This document shows positions 26,318-34,770 of a DNA stretch of 64,000 bases, in pieces; position 1 is the stretch's first letter, and every line of letters starts with the position of its first letter. A program made the position numbers and the translations under genes. Location of the stretch: NCBI RefSeq assembly GCF_014647475.1, contig NZ_BMPG01000001.1:434001-498000 (forward strand), given 5' to 3'. This stretch comes from Halocalculus aciditolerans (GTDB lineage Archaea; Halobacteriota; Halobacteria; Halobacteriales; Halobacteriaceae). The notes below the pieces were generated by a model. That model saw only the letters and a list, made by a program, of their open reading frames with translations, did no database searches and was not told where the DNA came from.

Positions 26318-27559
26318 ATGGCAGGAAATCATCGACAACCGGAGGTGAACATCGGGCTGGTCGGTCACGTTGACCACGGGAAGACGACGCTCGTGCGTGC
26401 GCTGTCGGGCGAGTGGACGGACCAGCACTCCGAGGAGATGAAGCGCGGCATCTCCATCCGTCTCGGGTACGCGGACGCGACGCTCCGGAAGTGCCCGGAG
26501 TGCGAGGAGCCGGAGGCGTTCACGGTCGAGGAGCGGTGTCCGGAGCACGACGTCGAGACGGAGGTGCTTCGCACGGTCTCGTTCGTGGACGCGCCGGGTC
26601 ACGAGACGCTGATGGCGACGATGCTCGCCGGGGCGTCCCTGATGGACGGCGCGGTGCTCGTCATCGGGGCGAACGAGCCGGTGCCGCAGCCACAGACAGA
26701 GGAGCACCTGATGGCGCTCGACATCATCGGCATCGAGAACATCGTCATCGCGCAGAACAAGGTCGACCTCGTCGACGCCGAGGAGGCGCAGCGGAACTAC
26801 GAGGAGATCCAGGAGTTCGTCGAGGGCACTGTCGCCGAGGACGCGCCGGTCGTCCCGGTGAGCGCGGAGCAGGAGATCAACCTCGACCTCGTCATCGACG
26901 CGCTGCAGCGGGAGATTCCGACGCCGGAGCGCGACCCCGACGTCGACCCGCGGATGTACGTCGCGCGCTCGTTCGACATCAACCGCCCGGGGACGACCTG
27001 GGAGGACCTCAACGGCGGCGTCGTCGGCGGGAGTCTCGTGCAGGGCGAACTCTCCGTGGACGACGACCTCGAAATCCGCCCGGGCCGCGAGGTCGACGAG
27101 GAGGGGCAGACGGAGTGGCGGTCGGTCGAGACGAACGTGCGCTCCATCCAGGCGGGCGGCGAGATGGTGGAGGACGCGAGCCCCGGCGGGCTCCTCGGCG
27201 TCGGCACGGGGCTCGACCCGTCGCTGACGAAGGGCGACGCGCTCGCCGGCCAGGTCGCCGGCCACCCGGACGCCCTCCCCCCGGTCTGGAACGACTTCAC
27301 GATGCAGGTCGACCTCTTAGAGCGCCTCGTCGGCGCGGAAGAGGGCGAGCAGGTGGAGGACATCTCGACCGGCGAACCCCTCATGCTCACGGTCGGGACG
27401 GCGACGACCGTCGGCGCGGTCACGTCCGCGCGCTCCGGCGAGTGTGAAGTCCAACTGAAACGCCCGGTCTGCGCGCCCGAGGGCGCGAAGATCGCGATCA
27501 ACCGCCGCGTCGGCGCGCGCTGGCGGCTCATCGGCGTCGGCACGCTCGGCGCGGAATAG
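26318..27559 (+). CDS. eif2g: translation initiation factor aIF2 subunit gamma
   Basis: The 413-residue GTPase carries initiator tRNA to the ribosome as part of aIF2. G1 is [17 protein letters not shown] (about 12-28), the zinc knuckle C-x2-C plus C-P-E-H lies at about 60-78, G3 is DAPGHE and G4 is AQNKVDLV. It heads the conserved archaeal information-processing cluster. The ATG follows a T/A-rich stretch (gggttaact) that may be its promoter. Confidence 0.97.
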   Translation: MAGNHRQPEVNIGLVGHVDHGKTTLVRALSGEWTDQHSEEMKRGISIRLGYADATLRKCPECEEPEAFTVEERCPEHDVETEVLRTVSFVDAPGHETLMATMLAGASLMDGAVLVIGANEPVPQPQTEEHLMALDIIGIENIVIAQNKVDLVDAEEAQRNYEEIQEFVEGTVAEDAPVVPVSAEQEINLDLVIDALQREIPTPERDPDVDPRMYVARSFDINRPGTTWEDLNGGVVGGSLVQGELSVDDDLEIRPGREVDEEGQTEWRSVETNVRSIQAGGEMVEDASPGGLLGVGTGLDPSLTKGDALAGQVAGHPDALPPVWNDFTMQVDLLERLVGAEEGEQVEDISTGEPLMLTVGTATTVGAVTSARSGECEVQLKRPVCAPEGAKIAINRRVGARWRLIGVGTLGAE

Positions 27560-27937
27560 ATGAAGGTCGCCATGGACGCCAGCGCGCTCATGATGCCCGT
27601 CGAAGTGGGCGTCAGGGTGTTCGACGAGCTCGACCGGGAACTCCCCGACTACGAGCCCGTCGCGCCCGCCGCGGTCCGCCGGGAGCTCCGGAACCTCTCG
27701 GCGGGCGCGGGGCGGGAGGCGACGGCGGCGTCCGTGGCGCTCGACCTGGCGGATCGGTGCGAGACGGTGGAGACGGAGCATTCACACGGCGACGACGCCC
27801 TCGTCGCGCTCGCGAACGCGGGCCGCGTGGACGCCGTCGCGACGAACGACGCCCCGCTGCGCGAACGCCTGCTGGACGCGGGCGTTGAAGTAATGCATTT
27901 ACGGGGCCGGAGTAAACTCACACGCACTTACCCATAA
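27560..27937 (+). CDS. PIN domain ribonuclease-like protein (FCF1/UTP24-like)
   Basis: The 125-residue PIN protein begins MKVAMDASALMMPVEVGV with the first acidic residue, has HGDDALVALANAG with the second acidic patch and AVATNDAPLRERLL with the third. Its position directly after eif2g is conserved in archaea, which suggests rRNA or tRNA processing rather than a toxin. The start abuts the eif2g stop, and its own stop overlaps the next ATG by one base. Confidence 0.87.
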   Translation: MKVAMDASALMMPVEVGVRVFDELDRELPDYEPVAPAAVRRELRNLSAGAGREATAASVALDLADRCETVETEHSHGDDALVALANAGRVDAVATNDAPLRERLLDAGVEVMHLRGRSKLTRTYP

Positions 27938-28500
27938 TGTACAAGCGAGCGAGGCTGAAGGACACGATCGAGGTACCCCCGCGGCATCTGGCAGACGTCA
28001 CGCCGGACCTGGTGAAACGACTCCTGCAGGACAAACTGGAGGGCCGGATGGACGAGGAGGTCGGAAGCATCGTCACGGTCACGGACGTCCACGACATCGG
28101 CGACGGCGCGGTCCTCCCGAACCGACCTGGTGTGTACTACGAGGCGGAGTTCGACGCCGTCACGTACGACCCGGAGATGCAGGAGGTCGTCGACGGCGAG
28201 GTCGTCGAAGTCGTGAACTTCGGGGCGTTCGTCGGCATCGGCCCCGTCGACGGACTCCTCCACGTGAGCCAGATTTCGGACGAATACCTGGCGTTCGACG
28301 AGGAGAACCAGCAGCTGGCGTCCCGCGAGTCGAATCAGATTCTCGGCACGGGGGACGCGGTGCGGACGCGCATCGTCACGAAGAGCATCGACGAGCGCAA
28401 CCCCCGGGAGTCGAAGATCGGGCTGACGGCGAAACAGCCGGGATTAGGGAAGCACGGGTGGCTGCGCGCGAAACACGAAGAAGAGCAGGAGGCTGAATAG
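27937..28500 (+). CDS. rpo7: RNA polymerase subunit Rpo7 (E')
   Basis: The 187-residue protein is the archaeal counterpart of Rpb7 and forms the stalk with Rpo4. The N-terminal RNP-like domain (1-80; DTIEVPPRHLADVTPDLVKR) precedes an S1/OB domain (82-165; GEVVEVVNFGAFVGIGPVDG), which binds the emerging RNA. It overlaps the PIN stop and the next gene by one base each (TAATG and TAGTG). Confidence 0.96.
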   Translation: MYKRARLKDTIEVPPRHLADVTPDLVKRLLQDKLEGRMDEEVGSIVTVTDVHDIGDGAVLPNRPGVYYEAEFDAVTYDPEMQEVVDGEVVEVVNFGAFVGIGPVDGLLHVSQISDEYLAFDEENQQLASRESNQILGTGDAVRTRIVTKSIDERNPRESKIGLTAKQPGLGKHGWLRAKHEEEQEAE

Positions 28501-28697
28501 TGGCGTCGAACCGCCTCGCCTGCCACGACTGCCACCGCATCGTCGAGCCCGACGAGGAGGTCTGCCCGTTCTGCGGGTCGAACTCGCTCACGGAGGACTG
28601 GGCGGGCTACGTCGTCATCACGCACCCCGCGGAGTCCGAAATCGCGGAGAAGATGGAGGTCTCGGAAGCGGGCGAGTACGCGCTGAAGGTCCGCTAG
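28500..28697 (+). CDS. spt4: transcription elongation factor Spt4 (formerly RNA polymerase E'')
   Basis: The 65-residue zinc protein has C-x2-C (CHDC) and C-x2-C (CPFC) in its first 26 residues and the Spt4 core GYVVITHPAESEIAEKM. It binds Spt5 and promotes processive elongation. The start is GTG 28500, overlapping the rpo7 stop by one base; translation is likely coupled. Confidence 0.95.
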   Translation: MASNRLACHDCHRIVEPDEEVCPFCGSNSLTEDWAGYVVITHPAESEIAEKMEVSEAGEYALKVR

Positions 28698-28701
28698 CGC
28701 C

Positions 28702-29238
28702 GTGAAGCCCGCTGCGACCCTGCCGAAGGAGGCGCGCGCGTCCTTCAAAGACCCCGTCGGCCCGGTCTTCACGGACGCGACCGAACTCCTCGCGGACGCC
28801 GGTTCGTTCACTATCGCGGTCGGCGACGTCGTCACCTACCACCTCACTCGGGCGGGCGCGCCGCCCGCGGTCGCGGTCGTCGACGGCCGCACGGAGCGCG
28901 AAGCCGTCGACGACGACGTCCTCGAGGGGCTGCCGGACGCCGACACCGACGTCCACGTCGCGAGCGACCCTGGCACCGTCTCCGAGGAGCTACTGGACGC
29001 GCTCGTCGCCGCCATCGACCGCGCGCCGACGAACACGACGCTCGTGATGGTGGACGGCGAAGAAGATCTAGCGACGGTTCCCGCCGTGCTCGCCGCGCCC
29101 GTCGACGCGACGGTCGTCTACGGGCAGCCGGGCGAGGGGATGGTGCGCGCGAACGTCACCAGCCGCCTCAAAGAGCAGATGCGCGACCTCGCCGCGGAGT
29201 TAGAGACGACGGACGCGTTCTGGGCCGCGCTCGAGTAA
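28702..29238 (+). CDS. GTP-dependent dephospho-CoA kinase (DUF359)
   Basis: The 178-residue enzyme makes the last step of archaeal CoA synthesis, phosphorylating dephospho-CoA with GTP. The family motifs are FTIAVGDVVTYHL, VVDGRTEREAV and MVDGEEDLATVPAVL, and its conserved position after spt4 supports the call. The start is GTG 28702, 4 nt after spt4. It ends the transcription-linked block; a small gene follows in opposite direction. Confidence 0.9.
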   Translation: MKPAATLPKEARASFKDPVGPVFTDATELLADAGSFTIAVGDVVTYHLTRAGAPPAVAVVDGRTEREAVDDDVLEGLPDADTDVHVASDPGTVSEELLDALVAAIDRAPTNTTLVMVDGEEDLATVPAVLAAPVDATVVYGQPGEGMVRANVTSRLKEQMRDLAAELETTDAFWAALE

Positions 29239-29256
29239 TCGCCTCCTCGCGTTCTC

Positions 29257-29460
29257 CTACTCGCTCTCGAGGTTCGAGCGTCGCCGCTCTTGGACTCTCG
29301 CCGCGCGCGACGCGAACCACGCCAGCACGACGATTGTGAGTCCAACGACGGCGACCGCCCACGCCGTGAACGACCCGTCTGCCGACCCGCTGCGGAGGAA
29401 TATCGCGAACAGAAGCAGCGCGAGACCGATTCGCTGTATCGTCGCCGCCTTCGGGGACAT
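29257..29460 (-). CDS. small two-span membrane protein
   Basis: The 67-residue protein has two helices (about 9-24 LALLLFAIFLRSG and 30-50 VAVVGLTIVVLAWFAS), and a basic-acidic tail RRRSNLESE. It interrupts the conserved cluster on the opposite strand. No family is recognised; ORF quality (hydrophobic helices, ATG start) supports a real gene. Confidence 0.55.
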   Translation of the reverse strand: MSPKAATIQRIGLALLLFAIFLRSGSADGSFTAWAVAVVGLTIVVLAWFASRAARVQERRRSNLESE

Positions 29461-29537
29461 ACCGGGACGTTACGCCGCCCACGCAAAAACGTGTGTCAAG
29501 ACCGGCGGCCTCACTGCCTATCGACCGTTGCGGGAGT

Positions 29538-29795
29538 CTCTCGCGAGCACTCGGCGACCGAGTGGTCCGTCAGGACCCGGAATCGCGCGAGAGCAAGCTC
29601 TCGCTGAGTCACACTCACTCCCTACGGGAGTTCGCGTGACGGCCGCCGGTTCGCTCGCCGCGGAGTCCGCGTGAGTGAAGCGAACGCGGGCAAGTCGGAG
29701 TGGGCTCCGACCGAGGTTGGGTGACGGGGCGTTTGGTCGAGCTTTTGCCGAGCGGGGGCGTCCAGAGGGCACCTCCCGCAGAGTAAAAAGGTCGT
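29538..29795 (+). ncRNA. structured intergenic element B (candidate RNA, fullest copy)
   Basis: Element B has three modules. Module 1 (29554-29586): GAGT and CGGAA loops around stem GGTCC/GGACC, outer stem GCGA/TCGC. Module 2: CCGCGT (29667-29672)/ACGCGG (29684-29689), GCAAG, then TCGGAG (29695-29700)/CTCCGA (29705-29710). Module 3: TTTGGTCGAG, then CTTTT/AAAAG around a GC-rich stem (29742-29790). It fills the 29461-29842 intergenic gap and contains no ORF I trust. Confidence 0.5.
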
Positions 29796-29802
29796 TCGTA
29801 AT

Positions 29803-29810
29803 CCTTTTAC
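29803..29810 (+). promoter_or_regulatory. TATA element of rps24e
   Basis: CCTTTTAC ends 33 nt before ATG 29843 and would give a leader of about 8 nt. A second AT word, TTATATA at 29824-29830, is too close to the ATG to serve as TATA box for this start. Confidence 0.45.
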
Positions 29811-29842
29811 GCCGATGCGCGCGTTATATAGGACAACTAGCC

Positions 29843-30160
29843 ATGGAAATCGACATCATCTCGGAGGAGGACAATCCCCTCCTTCACCGGACGCAGGTCC
29901 AGTTCGAAATCACGCACGAGGAAGCGACGCCTTCCCGTCTCTCCGTCCGCGACAGCCTCGCGGCGGCGCTCGACAAGAACTCGGACGAGGTCGTCGTCCA
30001 CTCCGTCGATACGAAGTTCGGGATGCGGAAGTCCGTCGGGTACGCGAAAGTCTACGAGTCCGCCGCCGTCGCCACCGACGTCGAGCAGGACTACATGCTG
30101 GAGCGGAACAAGATCGAAGCCGAGGCCGGCGAGGCCGCGGAAGCGGAGGGCGAGGAGTAA
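29843..30160 (+). CDS. rps24e: ribosomal protein eS24
   Basis: The 105-residue small-subunit protein begins [20 protein letters not shown], with the eS24 core [16 protein letters not shown] and [20 protein letters not shown]. Typical acidic Glu/Ala-rich tail. Its TAA overlaps the ATG of rps27ae by one base. The pairing with eS31-like S27ae and Kae1 is conserved in archaea. Confidence 0.97.
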   Translation: MEIDIISEEDNPLLHRTQVQFEITHEEATPSRLSVRDSLAAALDKNSDEVVVHSVDTKFGMRKSVGYAKVYESAAVATDVEQDYMLERNKIEAEAGEAAEAEGEE

Positions 30161-30291
30161 TGCCGCGCTCCGACTACTACGACGACGGCGAAATCTCGAA
30201 GGAGCAGTGTCCGCGCTGCGGCGACACCTTCCTCGCGGACCACGCCGACCGCCAGCACTGCGGGAAGTGCGGATACACCGAGTGGAAGTAA
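30160..30291 (+). CDS. rps27ae: ribosomal protein S27ae (eS31)
   Basis: The 43-residue zinc ribbon protein of the small subunit has C-x2-C (CPRC) and C-x2-C (CGKC) and ends GYTEWK. There is no ubiquitin-like extension, as usual in archaea. It overlaps the rps24e stop by one base; kae1 follows after 10 nt. Confidence 0.97.
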   Translation: MPRSDYYDDGEISKEQCPRCGDTFLADHADRQHCGKCGYTEWK

Positions 30292-30301
30292 CGCGGTACT
30301 G

Positions 30302-31891
30302 ATGCGGGTACTCGGCGTCGAAGGGACGGCGTGGTGTGCGAGCGCCGCGGTGTTCGACGCGGACGCCGATTCGGTCGACATTTTTTCGGAGGCGTACGAG
30401 CCGGCGAGCGGCGGCATCCATCCGCGCGAGGCCGCCGAGCACATGCGCGAGCACGTCCCCCAGGTCGTCGAGCGCGCGCTCGACAGCGCGGACGGCCCGG
30501 TCGACGCGGTGGCGTTCTCGCGCGGCCCCGGACTCGGGCCGTGTCTGCGCATCGCGGGGACGGCGGCGCGCGCGCTCGCGCAGTCGCTCGACGTCCCGCT
30601 CGTCGGCGTGAACCACATGGTCGCGCATCTCGAAATCGGCCGGCACCGCTCGGGCTTCGACTCCCCCGTCTGTCTGAACGCGTCGGGGGCGAACGCGCAC
30701 GTCCTCGGCTACCACGGCGGCCGGTACCGGGTGCTGGGTGAGACGATGGACACGGGGATCGGGAACGCCCTCGATAAGTTCACGCGGCACGTCGGCTGGA
30801 GCCACCCCGGCGGGCCGAAAGTCGAGGAGCACGCGAAAGACGGCGAGTACGTCGAGTTCCCGTACGTCGTGAAGGGGATGGATTTCTCCTTCTCGGGCAT
30901 CATGAGCGCGGCGAAGCAGGCGTACGACGACGGCGAACCGGTAGAGAACGTCTGCTGTGGGTTGCAGGAGACGACGTTCGCGATGCTGACGGAGGTGGCG
31001 GAGCGCGCGCTCAGCCTCTCCGGCCGCGACGAACTCGTCCTGGGTGGCGGTGTCGGGCAGAACGCCCGGCTGCGGGAGATGCTCGCGGAGATGTGCGAGG
31101 CGCGCGACGCGAAGTTCTACGCGCCCGAACCGCGCTTCCTCCGGGACAACGCCGGGATGATTGCGGTGCTCGGCGCGAAGATGGCGGCCGCCGGCGACAC
31201 GCTCGACGTCGAGGACTCCGGCGTGGACTCGGACTTCCGGCCCGACGAAGTTCCGGTGACGTGGCGGGACGACGAGGACCTCTTCGTCGCCGTCGACGAG
31301 CGCGGCGACGTGAAGGGCGCGGAGGCGACCGTCACCTTCGACGACGACCGCGTGCGGAAGGCGCGCGCGTCGAAACCGTACCGCCACCCCGAACTCGACG
31401 AGACGCTCCGCCGCGAGCGAACGCGGCAGGAAGCCCGGCTCACGAGCGCCGCGCGCCGCGACGGCGTCCCCACGCCCGTCGTCTTCGACGTCGACGTCCA
31501 CGGACACACCCTCGAACTCGAACGCGTCGGCGACCGCGACCTCCGCGACGCCCTCACGAGCGAGCACGTCGCCTCGCTCGGCCGGCACCTCGCCGCCCTC
31601 CACGACGCCGACATCGTCCACGGCGACCCAACCACGCGGAACGCCCGCGTCACAGACGGGGGGCGCGTGATTGCGATCGACTTCGGCCTCGGCTTCACGA
31701 GCCACGAGGTCGAGGATTACGCGATGGACCTCCACGTCTTCGAGCAGTCGCTCGCCGGAACCGCCGCGGACGCCGACGTCCTCCGGCAGGCGTTCGAAGC
31801 CGCGTACGCCGAAGACGGCGACGCTGAAGTCCTCGACCGGCTCCGCGACATCGAGGGCCGCGGCCGCTACGGCGGCACCGTCAGGGACTGA
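30302..31891 (+). CDS. kae1-bud32: fused Kae1-Bud32: tRNA threonylcarbamoyltransferase and KEOPS kinase
   Basis: The 529-residue bifunctional protein makes t6A at position 37 of ANN-decoding tRNAs. Kae1 (1-325) has the metal ligands in NHMVAHLEIGRH (about 103-114) and VLGGGVGQNARL. Bud32 (about 340-529) is an atypical kinase with HGDPTTRNARV as catalytic loop and VIAIDFGLGF. The fusion is common in Euryarchaeota. Cgi121 and Pcc1 are not adjacent. Confidence 0.96.
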   Translation: MRVLGVEGTAWCASAAVFDADADSVDIFSEAYEPASGGIHPREAAEHMREHVPQVVERALDSADGPVDAVAFSRGPGLGPCLRIAGTAARALAQSLDVPLVGVNHMVAHLEIGRHRSGFDSPVCLNASGANAHVLGYHGGRYRVLGETMDTGIGNALDKFTRHVGWSHPGGPKVEEHAKDGEYVEFPYVVKGMDFSFSGIMSAAKQAYDDGEPVENVCCGLQETTFAMLTEVAERALSLSGRDELVLGGGVGQNARLREMLAEMCEARDAKFYAPEPRFLRDNAGMIAVLGAKMAAAGDTLDVEDSGVDSDFRPDEVPVTWRDDEDLFVAVDERGDVKGAEATVTFDDDRVRKARASKPYRHPELDETLRRERTRQEARLTSAARRDGVPTPVVFDVDVHGHTLELERVGDRDLRDALTSEHVASLGRHLAALHDADIVHGDPTTRNARVTDGGRVIAIDFGLGFTSHEVEDYAMDLHVFEQSLAGTAADADVLRQAFEAAYAEDGDAEVLDRLRDIEGRGRYGGTVRD

Positions 31892-31945
31892 GGCGGGCGG
31901 CCCGTTCCCCAAACTGTTTTCCTTGGTTCCGTCGTAGGTGTCGGT

Positions 31946-32218
31946 ATGTCCGACAAGCCGACGACCGGCGAACTGTTCGGTGTCCCGTACAACTTCGAAC
32001 GCCCCTCCATCAGTCGGATGCTGGAGTCCTACTGGCAGCCCGGCGAGGGGATGCTCGTCGAGAAACCGTTCGGCATCGGCTACACGCTCAACCTCGCGAA
32101 CTGGCGGTCCTGGGTCGTCCTCGCCGTCGCCGGCGTGCTCTACTACCAGGCCCAGCAGTCCGGCGACGAGGACTTCGGCGACGCCGCCGAGGACGCCGTC
32201 GAAGTCGTCGTCGACTAA
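31946..32218 (+). CDS. DUF5808-like small membrane protein
   Basis: The 90-residue protein has the motif GELFGVPYNFERPSISRM (8-25), then FGIGYTLNLANWRSWVVL, with one membrane helix at about 53-66 and an acidic tail. The LFG-PYNF / GxGYTxN pattern is one I link with DUF5808. Function unknown. Confidence 0.72.
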   Translation: MSDKPTTGELFGVPYNFERPSISRMLESYWQPGEGMLVEKPFGIGYTLNLANWRSWVVLAVAGVLYYQAQQSGDEDFGDAAEDAVEVVVD

Positions 32219-32287
32219 TCTCTTTCTCCCGTTTCGCCGTCGCATCCGAATCCGAACGCTCTTTCCGCACGGCCGTTATCCGGGGGT

Positions 32288-32845
32288 ATGGAGCGCACCG
32301 TCCGATTCGTCACGACGAACGCGGGGAAGGTCGCGGAAGCCGAGGAGTATCTCTCGGGGCTCGCGGACGTCGACCAGTACGATTACGACTACGTGGAGGT
32401 GCAAAGCGACAGCCTCGCGGAGATCGCGGCGTCCGGCGCGGAGGAAGCCTACGAGGCCGCGCCGGGCGACGATCCCGTCATCGTCGACGACGCCGGCCTG
32501 TTCGTGAAGGAACTGGAGGGGTTCCCGGGACCGTATTCGGCGTACGTCGAGGACACGCTCGGCGTCGAGCGCGTCTGGAAGCTCGGTGAGTCGCTCGACA
32601 ACCGCCGCGCGGCGTTCCGGTGCGCCGTCGCGTACACGGACGGCGACGCCACGGAGACGTTCTCCGGGGCGGTGCAGGGGCAGCTAGTCGCGCCGCGCGG
32701 CGACGGCGGGTTCGGCTACGACCCCATCTTCGAGCACGACGGGAAGACGTTCGCGGAGATGGGGACGGCGGAGAAGAACGCGCTCAGCCACCGCGGGCGC
32801 GCGCTGGCGAAGCTCGCGGACTGGCTCGCAGAGGAGAACGAGTAA
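32288..32845 (+). CDS. XTP/dITP diphosphatase (HAM1/RdgB family)
   Basis: The 185-residue house-cleaning enzyme hydrolyses deaminated purine nucleotides. It opens VRFVTTNAGKVAEAEEYL, has PVIVDDAGLFVKELEGFPG (metal and substrate loop), and GGFGYDPIFEHDGKTFAEM with SHRGRALAKL. Length and motifs are complete. It follows the KEOPS gene, a common archaeal neighbour. Confidence 0.95.
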   Translation: MERTVRFVTTNAGKVAEAEEYLSGLADVDQYDYDYVEVQSDSLAEIAASGAEEAYEAAPGDDPVIVDDAGLFVKELEGFPGPYSAYVEDTLGVERVWKLGESLDNRRAAFRCAVAYTDGDATETFSGAVQGQLVAPRGDGGFGYDPIFEHDGKTFAEMGTAEKNALSHRGRALAKLADWLAEENE

Positions 32846-32849
32846 GCAG

Positions 32850-33107
32850 GGTTCGCGAGAGGTCGCAGGCTCGTTTTCGACGGCTCCGAAAGCTCGATCC
32901 GCTCCCCGACGCGCCGTCTGCGCGGCACATCCGCTCGCTCGTTCCTTCCTCACGGATAGTGGCCGGCAGGCCGACGCCTCAGGTCGCCATGGCGGGACGT
33001 ACGTCGTCCCGCTCGCTCTCACTCGCCCTCAGTCGGAGGCAAGCTCCTCCTTGCCCACACTCGCTTTGCTCGCGTGGACTCCGGCCCTCGCGAGAACCCC
33101 TTTCGAT
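32850..33107 (-). ncRNA. structured intergenic element E (candidate RNA, partial)
   Basis: On the minus strand 33107-33030 has module 2: GGAGTCC, stem CCACGC (33077-33072)/GTGTGG (33060-33055; one G-U pair), GGGCAAG, then GGAGG/CCTCC around AGCTTG. Modules 1 and 3 are not clear. Downstream on the same strand, GATCGAGCTTTC may be a degraded terminal hairpin. The rest of 32846-33195 holds no gene; GGGGTGAC (33143-33150)/GTCACCCC (33165-33172) is a separate hairpin. Confidence 0.35.
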
Positions 33108-33195
33108 TCCCCGCCCGTATCGAGTGCGTCGCTGGCTGCGGAGGGGTGACTACCCCGTTCTGCTGTCACCCCGTCGACTGTCCGCGACTCTCGTT

Positions 33196-33660
33196 TCAGG
33201 CGCGCGGGTCGCGGTCCGGACCGGGGTAGGGGTTCTCGTGGAGGGCTTCGTAGAGGGAGTCGGGGTCGAGGAGGCGCGCGAACGCGTCCGGTGTCTTGAT
33301 GCTCGTCTCGACGCGGGGTTTGAGCGTCGCGTTCGTTTCTATGGAGGTGAGGCGGCCGTCGGTCGTGAGGAGGTGGGCGGCGTCGCCGCGGTAGGCGGCG
33401 GCGAGCGCCGGACGGTCGCCCGCCGGCTGGTCGACGAGCGTGGCGAGGTCTTCGATGCGCGCGCGCCAGTCGGCGGCGAGAGCGTCGTCGCCGAGGCGTT
33501 CGATGACGGCTTCGGCGTCGTCGAGGAGTTCGGGCGTGGCGACGAGCGTCAGCCAGTCGTGTGCGCGAATCGCGTCGAGGACCTCGCGGGCGGACCCATC
33601 GAGAAAGAGGTCGGCGGCGAGCACGTCCGCGTCCGCGACGATGCGCGCGGTGTCAGTCAT
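33196..33660 (-). CDS. PIN-like haloarchaeal protein (DUF7384-like)
   Basis: The 154-residue protein has the PIN-like spacing of acidic residues: RIVADADVLAADLF (6-19), VIERLGDDALAADW, and GDAAHLLTTDGRL (91-103). I associate it with DUF7384. It is the last gene of a minus-strand run: its ATG lies 8 nt inside the 35-codon gene, which in turn overlaps the transporter ATPase. It may be a toxin-like or processing nuclease; function is inferred only. Confidence 0.62.
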   Translation of the reverse strand: MTDTARIVADADVLAADLFLDGSAREVLDAIRAHDWLTLVATPELLDDAEAVIERLGDDALAADWRARIEDLATLVDQPAGDRPALAAAYRGDAAHLLTTDGRLTSIETNATLKPRVETSIKTPDAFARLLDPDSLYEALHENPYPGPDRDPRA

Positions 33661-33760
33661 CGCGGACCTCCGCGAGCGCCGCCGTGACGTCGTCGAGCGA
33701 GACGTCGTATTCGCTCGCGCGTTCGAACAACTCCGCCCACGAGGACTGCGGGTCGCTCAT
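33653..33760 (-). CDS. 35-residue partner protein upstream of the PIN-like gene
   Basis: MSDPQSSWAELFERASEYDV continues with SLDDVTAALAEVRDD. ATG 33760 overlaps the ATPase stop (ATGA) and the end overlaps the PIN-like gene by 8 nt. Its WAELFERA and VSLDDVTAALAE segments look like two short helices. The tight overlaps suggest it is translated with its neighbours. An antitoxin-like role is possible but unproven. Confidence 0.55.
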   Translation of the reverse strand: MSDPQSSWAELFERASEYDVSLDDVTAALAEVRDD

Positions 33761-34770
33761 ACCTCCGCTTCGCCCTCCTCCGGTTTGGCCCTGTCCCTCG
33801 GGACGTGGAGCGCGCCGGCGGCGAAGGAGACGGAAACGCGCTCCCCGCCGGGCGGTTCGGCCGCGAAGGCGTCGAGGCGCGTTCCGGCGTCGTCGAGCGC
33901 GACCGTCACGCGGTACGCGGCGTCCTCGCGAACGACGCGCTCCACGGCCGCGGACAGCACACCCGATTCACCGGCGTCCGCGCTGGCCGGGTCGAGCGTG
34001 ACGTGCTCGGGGCGGACGACGACGCGTTCGCCAGCGGGGAGCCTCGCTGTCACGGCGTCGGGGAGGGAATCTCGGGTGAGGACGTTCGCGCCGGTGAAGC
34101 GCGCGACGAACGCGGAGCCCGGGCGCTCGAATATCTCGTCGGGGGTTCCGACCTGTTGGAGCTCCCCGCCGTGCATGACGGCGACGCGGTCGCCGAGCGC
34201 GCGTGCGGTCGTCCGGTCGTGCGTGACGTACACGGCGGTTTCGCCGTCGAGGACGTCGAGGAGGACGCGGCGGAGCGCGTCGCGCGTCGGCGCGTCGAGC
34301 GCGGAGAGCGGTTCGTCGAGGAGGAAGACGTCGGGGCGGACGGCGAGCGCGCGGGCGAGCGCGACCCGCTGGGACTCCCCGCCGGAGAGCGTGTCGGGCG
34401 AGCGTTCTGCGAGGTCGGCGACGCCGAGCGCGTCGAGCACGTCGTCGGCATCCCGCGGGTTCTCGTGGTATCTCGCGCCGAACGCGACGTTCTCCGCGAC
34501 GGTCATGTGCTCGAAGAGCGCGTAGTTCTGGAAGACCATCCCCGTTCCTCGTTCTTCCGGCGGGGCGTCGACGAGGTCGACGCCGTCGAGGCGCACGTGT
34601 CCGTCGGCGTCGTGGAAGCCCGCGACGAGTTCGAGGAGGAGGGACTTCCCGGACCCCGACGGGCCGAGCACGACGAGCGTCTCCCCGCGCTCGACGGTGA
34701 GGTCGGCGGTGACGGTGAACGCTTCGTCGGCGTCGGTGAACGTCCCCGTGACGTCGACGTCGAGGGTCAC
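33757..34770 (-). CDS. wtpC: tungstate/molybdate ABC transporter ATP-binding protein
   Basis: The 337-residue ATPase has Walker A GPSGSGKS (about 38-45), signature LSGGESQRVALARAL, Walker B VFLLDEPLSALD and a C-terminal TOBE-like domain (about 225-330). The GTG start (34770) overlaps the permease stop (GTGA), so translation is coupled. A sulfate/thiosulfate importer is the alternative; the binding protein favours W/Mo. Confidence 0.85.
   Translation of the reverse strand: MTLDVDVTGTFTDADEAFTVTADLTVERGETLVVLGPSGSGKSLLLELVAGFHDADGHVRLDGVDLVDAPPEERGTGMVFQNYALFEHMTVAENVAFGARYHENPRDADDVLDALGVADLAERSPDTLSGGESQRVALARALAVRPDVFLLDEPLSALDAPTRDALRRVLLDVLDGETAVYVTHDRTTARALGDRVAVMHGGELQQVGTPDEIFERPGSAFVARFTGANVLTRDSLPDAVTARLPAGERVVVRPEHVTLDPASADAGESGVLSAAVERVVREDAAYRVTVALDDAGTRLDAFAAEPPGGERVSVSFAAGALHVPRDRAKPEEGEAEV

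Noticed and set aside
29837-32245. 802-codon open frame on the minus strand
   Set aside because: It is the shadow of rps24e, rps27ae and kae1-bud32; the plus-strand proteins have complete family motifs and this one is unnaturally rich in Arg, Val and His.
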